Of a stretch of 64,000 nucleotides of DNA, positions 1-11,381 are shown in pieces (within the stretch, counting starts at the first letter, position 1; every line of letters begins with the position of its first letter). The notes beneath the pieces are model-generated. The model was not told where the DNA came from. It saw only the letters and a list, made by a program, of their open reading frames with translations, and searched no databases. The stretch is taken from assembly GCF_036116635.1 (NCBI RefSeq), contig NZ_CP107995.1, positions 8,122,001 through 8,186,000 of the forward strand, written 5' to 3'. This DNA comes from Amycolatopsis sp. NBC_00345 (GTDB lineage: Bacteria > Actinomycetota > Actinomycetes > Mycobacteriales > Pseudonocardiaceae). The position numbers and the translations under genes were made by a program.

Positions 1-84
1 TGGACGAAGGCGCCCGAAGCAGCGAAGCAAACGGCTGTGCTGTCGGCCACGTACACCCGCGTACGCAGGAATCCTCAAACCCAT

Positions 85-610
85 TGATACACAAGGGGTT
101 TTCCCCACCCTGTGTGCAGTTTGCCCACAGCCCCAACGAGTTCTCAGCCTGCGACGACGCCGAATCCGTCCACACCCCGCCCACACTGAATCCACAGACT
201 GTCCACAGGGTTGTCCACGTTGATTCCACAGGTTGCCCACACGTGATCCACATGCACCGCCCGTCACTCGCCAGAGCGAATCGGAGGGCCGCCGAGACCC
301 ACAGAGCCTGGGTACAACTCGGCTCACAGCTGGGGATAACCATGGGGACAACTAGGCCCGATTGTGGACAGATCGGCCATCGCCCGAAACCATCCACGGG
401 TGGCCCGAGCTGTCCACGGATCCACCACCAGGGCTCTCCACACCCCCGCGCGTACCCCGACCTGCGCGAACGAGCTCCATCCACACAATCCACAGCCCCT
501 ATTACTGTCACTGCCCTTAGATCTTTTTAAGAAGAGAACAGAACAAAAACAGGCGATGGACGAAGTTGGGGACAACCGGCGAACGCTGTCGTCTTGTCGA
601 CAAACGCAAG
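85..610. other. oriC: Chromosomal replication origin oriC
   Basis: This non-coding stretch immediately upstream of dnaN is dense in DnaA-box-like nonamers in both orientations, judged against TTGTCCACA and its complement. Near matches are seen at 121-129, 166-174, 188-196, 199-207, 211-219, 233-241, 244-252, 331-339, 343-351, 363-371, 410-418 and 567-575. Most differ from the consensus by one or two bases, which is normal for high-GC actinobacterial origins with many weak sites. An AT-rich patch lies at about 515-553. dnaA itself is not in the window and is expected just to the left. ORFs called here are spurious: their composition follows the repeated boxes. The exact limits are my estimate. 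Confidence 0.93.
515..553. other. AT-rich candidate DNA unwinding element of oriC
   Basis: About 39 bases with markedly lower GC than everything around them, containing a run of five T followed by AAGAAG and later AACAAAAAC. It lies at the dnaN-proximal edge of the DnaA-box cluster, where actinobacterial origins usually open. The assignment rests only on composition and position. Confidence 0.5.
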
Positions 611-799
611 GGGAGGCCGAGGTGACGGCAACCCCGGCGACGGCCTAACGTGGATGTCTGCACCTGGTCCGAACCCCGCGCCGACCCCGGTACGGGATCC
701 GGGCCAGACCGGTGGGGACCCGGTCGCGCGGTACTCATGGGCCGGTACCCCGTCGACCCTTCACGAGCCGAGGGGCTCGGCTGTCGAAAGGATGCGCGC

Positions 800-1933
800 A
801 TGAAGATCCGCGTCGAGCGCGACGGGCTCGCCGACGCCGTCGCCTGGGTGGCCAGAAGCCTCCCGTCCCGGCCTCCGGTGCCGGTCCTGGGCGGTGTGCT
901 GCTCGACGCAGGCGCGGACGGGGAGAGCGACGCGCTCACGGTGTCCGGCTTCGACTACGAGGTGTCCGCCACGGTGGGCGTCCCGGCGACGATCGCCGAC
1001 GGCGGCCGCCTGCTGGTGTCCGGCCGGCTGCTGGCCGACATCACCAAGGCGCTGCCCGCGCAGCCGGTGGAGATCTCCGTCGACGGCTCCCGCGCGACGA
1101 TCACCTGTGGCAGCGCCCGCTTCAGCCTCCCGACCATGCCGGTCGAGGACTACCCGCAGCTGCCGGCCCAGCCCGCGTTCGCCGGTGAGCTCACCGGCGA
1201 CGTCTTCGGCCAGGCCGTGACGCAGGTGGTCACCGCGGCGGGCAAGGACGACACGCTCCCGATGCTGACCGGCATGCGGCTGGAGATCTCCGGCAGCACG
1301 CTGACGCTGGTGGCCACCGACCGCTTCCGCCTCGCCATGCGCGAGTTCACCTGGAAGCCCACCGAGGGCCTGGCCGACGCCGCGGTGCTTGTCCCGGCGC
1401 GCACGCTGGCCGAGGCCGCGAAGACGCTCGGCAGCGCCGGCAGCACGGTCAAGCTCGCGCTCGCCAGTGGCGAGGGCCTGCTCGGCCTGTCCGGCAACGG
1501 CCGGTACACGACCACCCGCCTGCTCGACGCGGAGTTCCCGCCGTACCGGCAGCTGCTGCCGGCCAGCCACACCTCCCGCGCGGTCATCGACGTCTCCGCG
1601 CTCGCCGAGTCGATCAAGCGCGTGTCGCTGGTCGCCGAGCGCGGCACGCAGGTGCGGCTCGAATTCGCCGACGGCTCGCTGCGGCTGTCCGCCGGCGGCG
1701 ACGACGAGGGCAGCGCCGAAGAGGAGCTGCAGGTCGACTACGAGGGCGAGCCGGTGACCATCGCCTTCAACCCGGGTTACCTCGTCGACGGCCTCGGCGC
1801 GCTGCACAGCGATCGCGCCGAGCTGACGTTCACCACCCCGAACCGGCCGGCGCTGATCAAGCCCGCCGACGCCGAGGGCAACGTCGTCCCCGGCTACCTG
1901 TACCTGCTGATGCCGGTCCGGCTGCCCGGCTGA
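800..1933 (+). CDS. dnaN: DNA polymerase III sliding clamp (beta subunit)
   Basis: DnaN forms the dimeric ring that tethers DNA polymerase III to DNA and acts as a hub for repair and ligation factors. The 377-residue product is a normal length and has the three repeated clamp domains, beginning MKIRVERDGLADAV and ending in the conserved MPVRLPG tail that closes the protein-binding pocket. The ATG at 800 is chosen because GAAAGGA lies seven bases upstream and the N-terminus matches the family. The open frame extends further left to 650, but that part resembles origin sequence and not protein. It lies between oriC and gnd, as in other Actinomycetes. Confidence 0.97.
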   Translation: MKIRVERDGLADAVAWVARSLPSRPPVPVLGGVLLDAGADGESDALTVSGFDYEVSATVGVPATIADGGRLLVSGRLLADITKALPAQPVEISVDGSRATITCGSARFSLPTMPVEDYPQLPAQPAFAGELTGDVFGQAVTQVVTAAGKDDTLPMLTGMRLEISGSTLTLVATDRFRLAMREFTWKPTEGLADAAVLVPARTLAEAAKTLGSAGSTVKLALASGEGLLGLSGNGRYTTTRLLDAEFPPYRQLLPASHTSRAVIDVSALAESIKRVSLVAERGTQVRLEFADGSLRLSAGGDDEGSAEEELQVDYEGEPVTIAFNPGYLVDGLGALHSDRAELTFTTPNRPALIKPADAEGNVVPGYLYLLMPVRLPG

Positions 1934-1980
1934 CCCGGGCGTCCACACCGCGGATTTTCGTTACTACCTAAGGGGATCTC

Positions 1981-2871
1981 ATGGTTCAGCTCGGTCTCGT
2001 CGGCCTGGGCAAGATGGGCTTCAACATGCGCGAGCGGCTGCGTGCCGCCGGGCACGAGGTGGTCGGCTACGACCGCAACCCGGACGTCAGCGACTCCGAC
2101 TCGCTCGCCGACCTGGTGTCCAAACTGGACGGTCCGAGGACAGTCTGGATCATGGTCCCCGCGGGTGACGCGACCCGGCAGACCATCGTCGAGCTCGGCG
2201 CGCTGCTGTCCGAGGGCGACATGGTGATCGACGGCGGCAACTCGAAGTTCACCGACGACAAGCTGAACGCCGACCTGCTCGCGGCCAAGAACATCGGCTA
2301 CCTCGACTGCGGCGTCTCCGGCGGTGTCTGGGGCAAGGACAACGGTTACGGCCTGATGGTGGGCGGCGCCGCGACCGAGGTCACCCGCGCGATGCCGATC
2401 TTCGACGCGCTCCGCCCGGAGGGCCCGCGCGAGGAAGGCTTCTCGCACGCCGGCTCCGTCGGCGCCGGCCACTACGCGAAGATGATCCACAACGGCATCG
2501 AGTACGGCATCATGCAGGCCTATGCCGAGGGCTTCGAGCTGCTGGAGGCCTCGAACGTCGTCGACGACGTGCCGGCCGTGATCAAGGGCTGGCAGCGCGG
2601 CACCGTGGTCCGCTCCTGGCTGCTCGACCTGCTGGTCCGCGCGCTGGACGAGGACCCGGACCTGGATGACCTCGAGGGCTACGTCGAGGACTCCGGCGAG
2701 GGCCGCTGGACGCTGGAGGAGGCCGTGAACCACGCGGTGCCGGCGCCGGTGCTCTCCGCCGCGCTGTTCGCCCGGTTCTCCTCGCGGCAGAAGGACTCCG
2801 CGGCGATGCGCGCCGTCGCCGCGCTGCGCAACCAGTTCGGCGGCCACGCGGTGAAGAAGGCCGGGAGCTAG
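1981..2871 (+). CDS. gnd: 6-phosphogluconate dehydrogenase, decarboxylating (short form)
   Basis: Oxidises and decarboxylates 6-phosphogluconate to ribulose 5-phosphate in the pentose phosphate pathway. The 296-residue product is the short form, without the long C-terminal duplication of the E. coli enzyme. The N-terminal Rossmann motif GLGKMG, the DGGNS substrate-binding motif near residue 85 and the conserved lysine region (HYAKMIHNGIEYG, near residue 165) are present. The AAGGGGAT sequence just before the ATG is a possible ribosome binding site. The gene sits 47 bases after dnaN and 21 bases before recF, a conserved actinobacterial arrangement in which a metabolic gene is embedded in the replication cluster. 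Whether the cofactor is NAD or NADP cannot be read reliably here. Confidence 0.93.
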   Translation: MVQLGLVGLGKMGFNMRERLRAAGHEVVGYDRNPDVSDSDSLADLVSKLDGPRTVWIMVPAGDATRQTIVELGALLSEGDMVIDGGNSKFTDDKLNADLLAAKNIGYLDCGVSGGVWGKDNGYGLMVGGAATEVTRAMPIFDALRPEGPREEGFSHAGSVGAGHYAKMIHNGIEYGIMQAYAEGFELLEASNVVDDVPAVIKGWQRGTVVRSWLLDLLVRALDEDPDLDDLEGYVEDSGEGRWTLEEAVNHAVPAPVLSAALFARFSSRQKDSAAMRAVAALRNQFGGHAVKKAGS

Positions 2872-2892
2872 CTCCCGGCCCGGTCCCCGCTC

Positions 2893-4047
2893 GTGTATCT
2901 GCGACATCTCCAGGTCACCGACTTCCGGTCCTGGCCGCAGGCCGACCTCGCCCTCGAACCGGGGCCGGTTGTGCTCGTCGGCCAGAACGGCCGGGGGAAG
3001 ACGAACCTGCTCGAGGCGATCGGCTACGTCGCGACCCTGGGCTCGCACCGGGTCGCGACGGACGCGCCGCTCATCCGGCACGGCTGTGAACGCGCGCTCG
3101 TCCGGGTCGCCGTGGTCAACGAAGACCGCGAGCTGACGGTCGAGCTCGAGATCACGCCGGGCCGGGCCAACCGCGCGCGCGTCAACCGCGGCGCGGTCGG
3201 CAAGCCGCGTGACGTGCTCGGGATCCTGCGCACGGTGCTGTTCTCCCCGGAGGACCTGGCGCTCGTGCGCGGCGACCCGGGTGAGCGGCGGCGGTTCATG
3301 GACGAGCTGCTGGTGCTGCGCGCGCCGCGGTACGCCGGCGTCCGCGCCGACTACGAGAAGGTGCTGAAGCAGCGCAACGCCCTGCTCAAGACCGCCGGCA
3401 AGCGCCGGACCGGCCGCGAGGACCCGTACGCGCTGTCGACGCTCGAGGTCTGGGACGACCACCTCTCGGTGGCCGGCGCCGCGCTGCTCGCGGCGCGGCT
3501 GAACCTGATCGCCGACCTCGGCCCGTACGCGGCCGACGCCTACATGGGCGTCGCGCCGGACTCTCGGCCCGCGAAGATCGCGTACAAGTCTTCGCTCGGC
3601 GAAGCGCTGCCGCCGTCGTACGGCGTGGCCGGCGGCGAGCGGGCCGACCAGGAGGTGCTGCGGGAGCTGCTGCTCAAGGCGTTGGCCGACGTCCGGAAGA
3701 ACGAGCTGGAACGCGGGATCAGCCTGGTCGGGCCGCACCGTGACGAGCTGGACCTGATCCTCGGCGACATGCCGGCGAAGGGTTACGCGAGCCACGGCGA
3801 GTCCTGGTCGTTCGCGCTAGCGCTGCGGCTCGGGAGTTACGAGCTCCTGCGTGGCGAAGCCGGCGAACCGGTGCTTCTGCTGGATGATGTGTTCGCGGAG
3901 CTGGACCGCAAGCGGCGGGCCCGGCTCGCGGAGGTCGCGGCGGGCGCCGAGCAGGTGCTCATCACGGCGGCGGTCGACGAGGACGTGCCCACCGAACTGG
4001 CCGGATGCCGGTTCGTCGTGGCTGATGGCGAGGTCACCCGTGCCTGA
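2893..4047 (+). CDS. recF: DNA replication and repair protein RecF
   Basis: RecF is an SMC-like ABC ATPase that loads RecA at single-strand gaps together with RecO and RecR. The 384-residue protein begins with the family-typical MYLRHLQVTDFRSW from a GTG start. It has a Walker A motif, GQNGRGKT, near residue 32 and a Walker B segment, PVLLLDDVFAELD, near residue 328 whose Asp residues coordinate Mg and activate water. The signature region lies just before Walker B. Length and domain order are normal. The next gene follows after 35 bases. Confidence 0.96.
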   Translation: MYLRHLQVTDFRSWPQADLALEPGPVVLVGQNGRGKTNLLEAIGYVATLGSHRVATDAPLIRHGCERALVRVAVVNEDRELTVELEITPGRANRARVNRGAVGKPRDVLGILRTVLFSPEDLALVRGDPGERRRFMDELLVLRAPRYAGVRADYEKVLKQRNALLKTAGKRRTGREDPYALSTLEVWDDHLSVAGAALLAARLNLIADLGPYAADAYMGVAPDSRPAKIAYKSSLGEALPPSYGVAGGERADQEVLRELLLKALADVRKNELERGISLVGPHRDELDLILGDMPAKGYASHGESWSFALALRLGSYELLRGEAGEPVLLLDDVFAELDRKRRARLAEVAAGAEQVLITAAVDEDVPTELAGCRFVVADGEVTRA

Positions 4048-4082
4048 AGGACCCGTCGGCAAGATCAAACTGGCGACGCGGA

Positions 4083-5453
4083 GTGACCGCGGCCACAGCA
4101 GTTACCCACCAATCTGGGGACAAACCTGTGGACAGTGTGGATAAACCCGTGAACGGGTTATCGCCGCGCGTGACCAACCGGCCAGATGGGGGCCTTGACA
4201 CCCCCCACGCGGGCAGTCACCCACGTGGGGAGGCGACCTCTGCCACGGAGCGTGACAACGGCGCTGGGCCGAACGAGCGGGGGCCTGCGACGGGGCGGTC
4301 GGCATCGGGGGAACAGTCCACAGGTTCGGTGGGCGGGGGCCCGGCAGACGGGGGTGCGGACGGGGGCCCGGCGGGGCTGTTCGCGCTCGACTTGCCCGCG
4401 ACTGTCGACCGGCTCGGGGCACTCGACCGGCCCGGGACTCCTGACTTGCCCGGGACCGGCCGGACATCCGCGGCTTCGGCAACACCGTCGACAGAACTTC
4501 CGACGCCGCCTTCGGCCGGTGCCGCCGCGTGGCCGCGTTCGATCGGCCGGGCTCGCGGTGGTCCGGCCCAGGGTGGTCAAGGGCAGGGTGGTCAGGCTGA
4601 GCGTGGCCAGAAGTGGGGCGGCCGGTCTTCCGGTACGCGGTCACGGACCAGCGGTCAGGCGGGCAACAGCCAGGCGTCCGACGGCCGGACGGGCTACGGG
4701 CGATCCGCGGCCAACCGGAGCGCAAGCAGCTGGAACGCGCGCGGCCAGAGCCGGGCGAACGGGGCCGCCGCCAACCCCGGCCCGAACGGCCAGAACACCG
4801 CCAGCCCGAACGGTCAGAATGCAGGCGGCCAGGGGTCGGCTGGTCAGGGCCCGGCCAGCGAGCGTCGGGCCAACCGCGGTGCGGCCGACCAGCCCACCAC
4901 CAACAACCAGCCCACCGCCGATGAGCCGGCCACCGGCCGGACCTCCGGCCGGGACCTCGCGCACGCCGCGCTCGAGGCGGCCAAGGCGAAGGCCAAGGAG
5001 CGGGGCGCCCCGCCGAACCTGCGCCGTGGGCGGATCACCGGCGGCGGTGGTGGCCAGAACCCGCGCCGGCGACGGTGGTCCGGCTCGGGTGCGGACGCGC
5101 GCGACCCGCAGCCGCTCGGCCGGCTCGTCTCGCGGCTGATCTCCGACAGCGGCTGGCAGGACACCATGACGAACGCGCGGGTGTTCGGCCAGTGGGCCCG
5201 GCTCGTCGGGGAGGACGTCGCCGAGCACGCCCAGCCGGTGGCGCTCACGGACGGCGAGCTGACCGTGCGCGCGAGTTCCACGGCGTGGGCCACGCAGCTG
5301 CGTTTGCTACAGGGGAAGTTGTTGGCGAAGATCGCTGCGGGCGTCGGCCACGGCGTCGTCAAGCGCATGCGGATCCAGGGCCCGACCGCTCCGAGCTGGC
5401 GGAAAGGGCCCCGTCACGTGCCGGGGCGCGGGCCTCGTGACACGTACGGCTGA
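4083..5453 (+). CDS. DUF721 (DciA-like) protein with a long low-complexity N-terminal extension
   Basis: The last 170 residues or so match the DUF721 protein that lies between recF and gyrB in Actinomycetes: an Ala/Lys helix (AHAALEAAKAKAKERG), an Arg-rich patch, then the domain core DPQPLGRLVSRLISDSGW to the C-terminus. DUF721 includes DciA, which loads or stimulates the replicative helicase DnaB. The odd part is the first 280 residues or so, rich in Gly, Pro, Ser, Asn and Gln with repeated NGQN and GQGG units, which are probably disordered. The GTG at 4083 is the first in-frame start. Later GTG codons at 4131 and 4137 are also possible, and two DnaA-box-like sites lie inside this start region, so the N-terminus is uncertain. 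Confidence 0.8.
   Translation: MTAATAVTHQSGDKPVDSVDKPVNGLSPRVTNRPDGGLDTPHAGSHPRGEATSATERDNGAGPNERGPATGRSASGEQSTGSVGGGPADGGADGGPAGLFALDLPATVDRLGALDRPGTPDLPGTGRTSAASATPSTELPTPPSAGAAAWPRSIGRARGGPAQGGQGQGGQAERGQKWGGRSSGTRSRTSGQAGNSQASDGRTGYGRSAANRSASSWNARGQSRANGAAANPGPNGQNTASPNGQNAGGQGSAGQGPASERRANRGAADQPTTNNQPTADEPATGRTSGRDLAHAALEAAKAKAKERGAPPNLRRGRITGGGGGQNPRRRRWSGSGADARDPQPLGRLVSRLISDSGWQDTMTNARVFGQWARLVGEDVAEHAQPVALTDGELTVRASSTAWATQLRLLQGKLLAKIAAGVGHGVVKRMRIQGPTAPSWRKGPRHVPGRGPRDTYG
4127..4144. promoter_or_regulatory. Pair of abutting DnaA boxes at the start of the DUF721 gene
   Basis: TGTGGACAG at 4127-4135 differs at one base from TGTGGACAA. TGTGGATAA at 4136-4144 is an exact match to the complement of the classical box TTATCCACA. 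The two nonamers abut without a spacer. They lie just after recF, in or upstream of the proposed start region of the next gene. They could give DnaA-dependent control of the downstream DUF721-gyrB genes, or extend the origin's DnaA-binding territory. Confidence 0.55.
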
Positions 5454-5650
5454 CCCGGGTTGCGAGTCGGCGGGTGAGTTCCCCGAGAACCGCGTCAAGC
5501 CGGTCCGGATACGAGATGACTCGCCTTCGGGCGATTTCGCGCGTCTGTGACGCACTGAGGGGTGTCCTTGCCGCATGTCAGCGTACGTGGCCAAGTACAC
5601 TGGACGGGTAGCGAGCGTCCGCTCGGGCGAGACGAGGAGAAACAACGCCG

Positions 5651-7618
5651 GTGACCGAGAACAAGAGCGAGTACAACGCGTCGTCCATCACCGTGCTCGA
5701 AGGCCTCGAAGCGGTCCGCAAACGTCCTGGCATGTACATCGGTTCCACCGGTGAACGCGGTCTCCACCACCTGGTCCAGGAGGTGGTGGACAACTCCGTG
5801 GACGAGGCGATGGCGGGTTACGCCACCAAGGTCGAGGTTACCCTCCTGGCCGACGGCGGGGTGCGGGTCGTCGACGACGGCCGCGGCATCCCGGTGGACA
5901 TGCACCCCAAGGAGAAGAAGCCGACCCTCGAGGTCGTGCTCACCATCCTGCACGCGGGCGGCAAGTTCGACAGCGACTCCTACGCGGTGTCCGGCGGCCT
6001 GCACGGCGTCGGCGTCTCGGTGGTGAACGCGCTGTCGACGAGGCTTCTCGCGGAGATCAAGGTCGGCGGCCGGAGCTGGCGCCAGCTCTACACCGACCAG
6101 ATCGCCGGTGAGCTGGAGGACCTCGGCCCCGCCGAGGGCACCGGCACCACGATCACCTTCTGGGCCGACTCGGGCATCTTCGAGACGACCACGTACAACT
6201 TCGAGACGATCTCCCGTCGGCTGCAGGAGATGGCGTTCCTGAACAAGGGCCTCACCCTGTCGCTGCGCGACGAGCGTGTCGCCGACGAGGAGACCGAGCA
6301 GGACGCCCAGGGCAAGCAGGCCCGCGTCAAGGAGAAGGTCTACTGCTACCCCGGCGGACTCGAGGACTTCGTCCGGCACATCAACGCCAGCAAGGACCCG
6401 ATCCACGAGAGCGTGATCTCCTTCGACGCCAAGGGCCCCGGCCTCGAGGTCGAGGTCGCGATGCAGTGGAACAACGGGTTCACGCCGTCGGTGTACACGT
6501 TCGCCAACACGATCAACACGATCGAGGGCGGCACGCACGAGGAGGGCTTCCGCGCGGCGCTCACGCGCGTGGTCAACTCCTACGCGCGCGACAAGAAGCT
6601 GCTCAAGGAGAAGGACGCGAACCTCACCGGTGACGACGTCCGCGAGGGCCTCGCCGCGATCGTCTCCATCAAGCTGGCCGAGCCGCAGTTCGAGGGGCAG
6701 ACCAAGACCAAGCTGGGCAACAGCGAGGCCAAGACGTTCGTGCAGCAGCAGTCGAACGAGTGGCTCGCCGACTGGTTCGAGCGCAATCCGTCCGAGTCGA
6801 AGACGATCATCAACAAGTCGATCTCCTCGGCGCAGGCGCGGATGGCCGCGCGCAAGGCCCGTGACCTGGTCCGCCGCAAGGGCGCGCTGGAGATCGGCGG
6901 CCTGCCCGGCAAGCTGAAGGACTGCCGCTCCACCAACCCGGCCGAGTGCGAGCTCTACATCGTGGAGGGCGACTCGGCCGGCGGCTCCGCCAAGGAAGGC
7001 CGCGACTCGATGTACCAGGCGATCCTGCCGATCCGCGGCAAGATCATCAACGTCGAGAAGGCCCGCATCGACCGCGTCCTCAAGAACACCGAGGTCCAGT
7101 CGCTGATCACCGCGCTGGGCACCGGCATCCACGACGACTTCGACCTGGCGAAGCTGCGCTACCACAAGATCGTGCTGATGGCGGACGCCGACGTCGACGG
7201 CCAGCACATCACCACGCTGCTGCTCACGCTGCTGTTCCGCTTCATGACGCCGCTGATCGAGCACGGCCACGTCTTCCTCTCGCGGCCGCCGCTGTACAAG
7301 ATCAAGTGGCCGCGCCAGGAGCCGGAGTACGCCTACTCCGACAAGGAGCGCGACGCCGTCATCCAGGCCGGGGTCGAGGCCGGCCGCCGGCTGCCGAAGG
7401 ACGACGCGATCCAGCGTTACAAGGGTCTCGGCGAGATGAACGCCGAGGAGCTGTGGGAGACCACGATGGACCCGGCCAACCGTCTGCTGGGCCAGGTCAC
7501 CCTCGACGACGCGGCGCAGGCCGACGAGCTGTTCTCCGTGCTGATGGGCGAGGACGTCGAAGCGCGCCGCTCGTTCATCACCCGCAACGCCAAGGACGTT
7601 CGCTTCCTGGACGTGTAG
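5651..7618 (+). CDS. gyrB: DNA gyrase subunit B
   Basis: ATPase subunit of the type IIA topoisomerase that introduces negative supercoils. The 655-residue protein has the GHKL ATPase domain (EVVDNSVDEAMAG near residue 42, DDGRGIPVD near 75, GGLHGVG near 115), a transducer domain, and the TOPRIM domain with EGDSAGGSAKEGRD near residue 439 and DADVDGQHI near 512. The C-terminus ends with the usual ARRSFITRNAKDVRFLDV. The GTG start at 5651 has GAGGAGA about ten bases upstream. A 197-base leader precedes it, with a possible -10 hexamer TACACT near 5596. gyrA follows after 48 bases, so the two are probably co-transcribed. Confidence 0.98.
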   Translation: MTENKSEYNASSITVLEGLEAVRKRPGMYIGSTGERGLHHLVQEVVDNSVDEAMAGYATKVEVTLLADGGVRVVDDGRGIPVDMHPKEKKPTLEVVLTILHAGGKFDSDSYAVSGGLHGVGVSVVNALSTRLLAEIKVGGRSWRQLYTDQIAGELEDLGPAEGTGTTITFWADSGIFETTTYNFETISRRLQEMAFLNKGLTLSLRDERVADEETEQDAQGKQARVKEKVYCYPGGLEDFVRHINASKDPIHESVISFDAKGPGLEVEVAMQWNNGFTPSVYTFANTINTIEGGTHEEGFRAALTRVVNSYARDKKLLKEKDANLTGDDVREGLAAIVSIKLAEPQFEGQTKTKLGNSEAKTFVQQQSNEWLADWFERNPSESKTIINKSISSAQARMAARKARDLVRRKGALEIGGLPGKLKDCRSTNPAECELYIVEGDSAGGSAKEGRDSMYQAILPIRGKIINVEKARIDRVLKNTEVQSLITALGTGIHDDFDLAKLRYHKIVLMADADVDGQHITTLLLTLLFRFMTPLIEHGHVFLSRPPLYKIKWPRQEPEYAYSDKERDAVIQAGVEAGRRLPKDDAIQRYKGLGEMNAEELWETTMDPANRLLGQVTLDDAAQADELFSVLMGEDVEARRSFITRNAKDVRFLDV

Positions 7619-7666
7619 CCGTCCGCCTCAACCGCCACCCCAGGACTTTCCACCGAGAAGGAACCC

Positions 7667-10252
<2,586 letters not shown>

Positions 10253-10287
10253 GCGGCGCCCCACGCACGGGTAAGGACTGACTCTTC

Positions 10288-10962
10288 GTGACACCATCCG
10301 AGAAGGCCGACGGCGCGTCGGCAACCCCTCCGTGGCAGCGGACCGCCAAGGACGGTGGCGGTGACTCCGAGGCCACGGTCTCGACCGGGATCGCCACCGA
10401 GGGTGTGGTCTACTCGGATCATGAGCAGGACGGACCGCGCGTGAGCGAGAGCGAATACCCGGTGGTGACCGGCACGGCGGCGCCCCGCCTGTTCGGCGGG
10501 GCTTCGGGTCCGGTGCAGCCCGAGCCGGCGGAGGACATCCCGTCGGCCGGGCGCAGCCGTCCCACCCCCAGCGCGCTGCGCCGCCCGGGCCGCGGCCCCC
10601 GGCGCGCCAGCCTGCAGATCAAGCGCTTCGACCCCTGGTCGGTGCTGAAGCTGGCGCTGGTGCTCGGCGTCGCGATGTTCTTCGTGTGGATGGTCGCCGT
10701 CGGCGTCCTCTACACGGTGCTCGACGGCATGGGCGTGTGGGACAAGCTGAACGGCACCTACTCGTCCCTGGTCGGCGGCGAGGGCGCCAACGCGTCCTCG
10801 GAGCCGCTGATCAGCGCCAGCCGCGTGTTCGGCATCGCCGCCATCCTCGGCGCGATCAACATCGTGCTGGTGTCCGCGCTGGCCACCGTGAGCGCCTTCA
10901 TCTACAACGTGTCGGCGGACCTCGCGGGCGGCCTCGAGGTAACCCTGTCGGAGCGGGAGTAA
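10288..10962 (+). CDS. DUF3566 transmembrane protein
   Basis: This small membrane protein is encoded directly after gyrA in most Actinomycetes, and its function is not established. The 224-residue product has about 110 N-terminal residues that look disordered and are rich in Pro, Arg and acidic residues. Two hydrophobic segments follow, near residues 113-145 (LALVLGVAMFFVWMVAVGVL) and 178-210, matching the DUF3566 core (IKRFDPWSVLKLALV...). The GTG at 10288 lies 35 bases after gyrA. A strong hairpin follows the stop codon directly, suggesting that the gyrB-gyrA-DUF3566 unit ends here. Confidence 0.88.
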   Translation: MTPSEKADGASATPPWQRTAKDGGGDSEATVSTGIATEGVVYSDHEQDGPRVSESEYPVVTGTAAPRLFGGASGPVQPEPAEDIPSAGRSRPTPSALRRPGRGPRRASLQIKRFDPWSVLKLALVLGVAMFFVWMVAVGVLYTVLDGMGVWDKLNGTYSSLVGGEGANASSEPLISASRVFGIAAILGAINIVLVSALATVSAFIYNVSADLAGGLEVTLSERE

Positions 10963-10967
10963 CCCGG

Positions 10968-10995
10968 TTACCGGACCCGAAAACGGGTCCGGTAA
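10968..10995 (+). terminator. Hairpin terminator after the gyrase operon
   Basis: A perfect 12-bp stem (TTACCGGACCCG at 10968-10979, complement at 10984-10995) with an AAAA loop starts six bases after the DUF3566 stop codon. The T-run after it is weak, as is common in high-GC actinobacteria. It lies 17 bases before tRNA-Ile. Confidence 0.75.
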
Positions 10996-11012
10996 AGTTC
11001 TCCCCGTTCGAC

Positions 11013-11086
11013 GGGCCCATAGCTCAGGTGGTTAGAGCGCTTCGCTGATAACGAAGAGGTCCCAGGTTCAAGTCCTGGTGGGCCCA
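11013..11086 (+). tRNA. tRNA-Ile (anticodon GAT)
   Basis: A 74-base cloverleaf folds cleanly: acceptor GGGCCCA pairs with TGGGCCC, the D arm is GCTC/GAGC, the anticodon stem is CTTCG/CGAAG with loop CTGATAA (anticodon GAT), and the T arm is CCAGG/CCTGG with loop TTCAAGT. The position after gyrA is the usual one for this tRNA in Actinomycetes. A rho-independent terminator follows. Confidence 0.98.
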
Positions 11087-11094
11087 CCCGGTTG

Positions 11095-11139
11095 ACCCGG
11101 TCATGTTTGCTGAGAAGCGCAAACGTGACCGGGTGTTTT
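11095..11139 (+). terminator. Rho-independent terminator after tRNA-Ile
   Basis: A 16-bp stem with one G-U pair (11095-11110 with 11119-11134), an eight-base loop and a GTTTTT tail. It is the strongest canonical terminator in this part of the window and ends the tRNA-Ile transcript. Confidence 0.88.
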
Positions 11140-11203
11140 TCGTTTCTGGGGGCCGAGCCCCCAGACCCCCACGGTGCGGTCGGTGACGGGACCAGCGTGG
11201 GCG

Positions 11204-11323
11204 GCATGGGGCGCGGAGTGTCGGTGCCTGAGGTGAGGGCATGGGGCGCGGAGTGTCGGTGCCTGAGGTGAGGGCATGGGGCGCGGAGTGTCGGTGCCTG
11301 AGGTGAGGGCATGGGGCGCGGAG
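11204..11323. repeat. 35-bp tandem repeat, about 3.4 copies
   Basis: Three identical 35-base units start at 11204, 11239 and 11274, and a partial fourth starts at 11309 (first 15 bases kept). Each unit begins GCATGGGGCGCGGAGTGTCG. A related GCATAGGGCGCGGAGCGCC lies near 11354. The array is in non-coding DNA between tRNA-Ile and the parS site. The unit length is not a multiple of three, and no spacers or CRISPR features are present. Confidence 0.92.
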
Positions 11324-11381
11324 CGCCTGCGCCCTGGCTAGGTGGGCTGGGTCGGCATAGGGCGCGGAGCGCCTTGGCCTG

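Noticed and set aside
1..84. End of dnaA at the left edge
   Set aside because: No open frame with DnaA-like C-terminal sequence is visible in the first bases; dnaA is expected just outside the window.
11204..11323. Possible CRISPR array
   Set aside because: The units are directly joined without variable spacers, and no cas gene is present.
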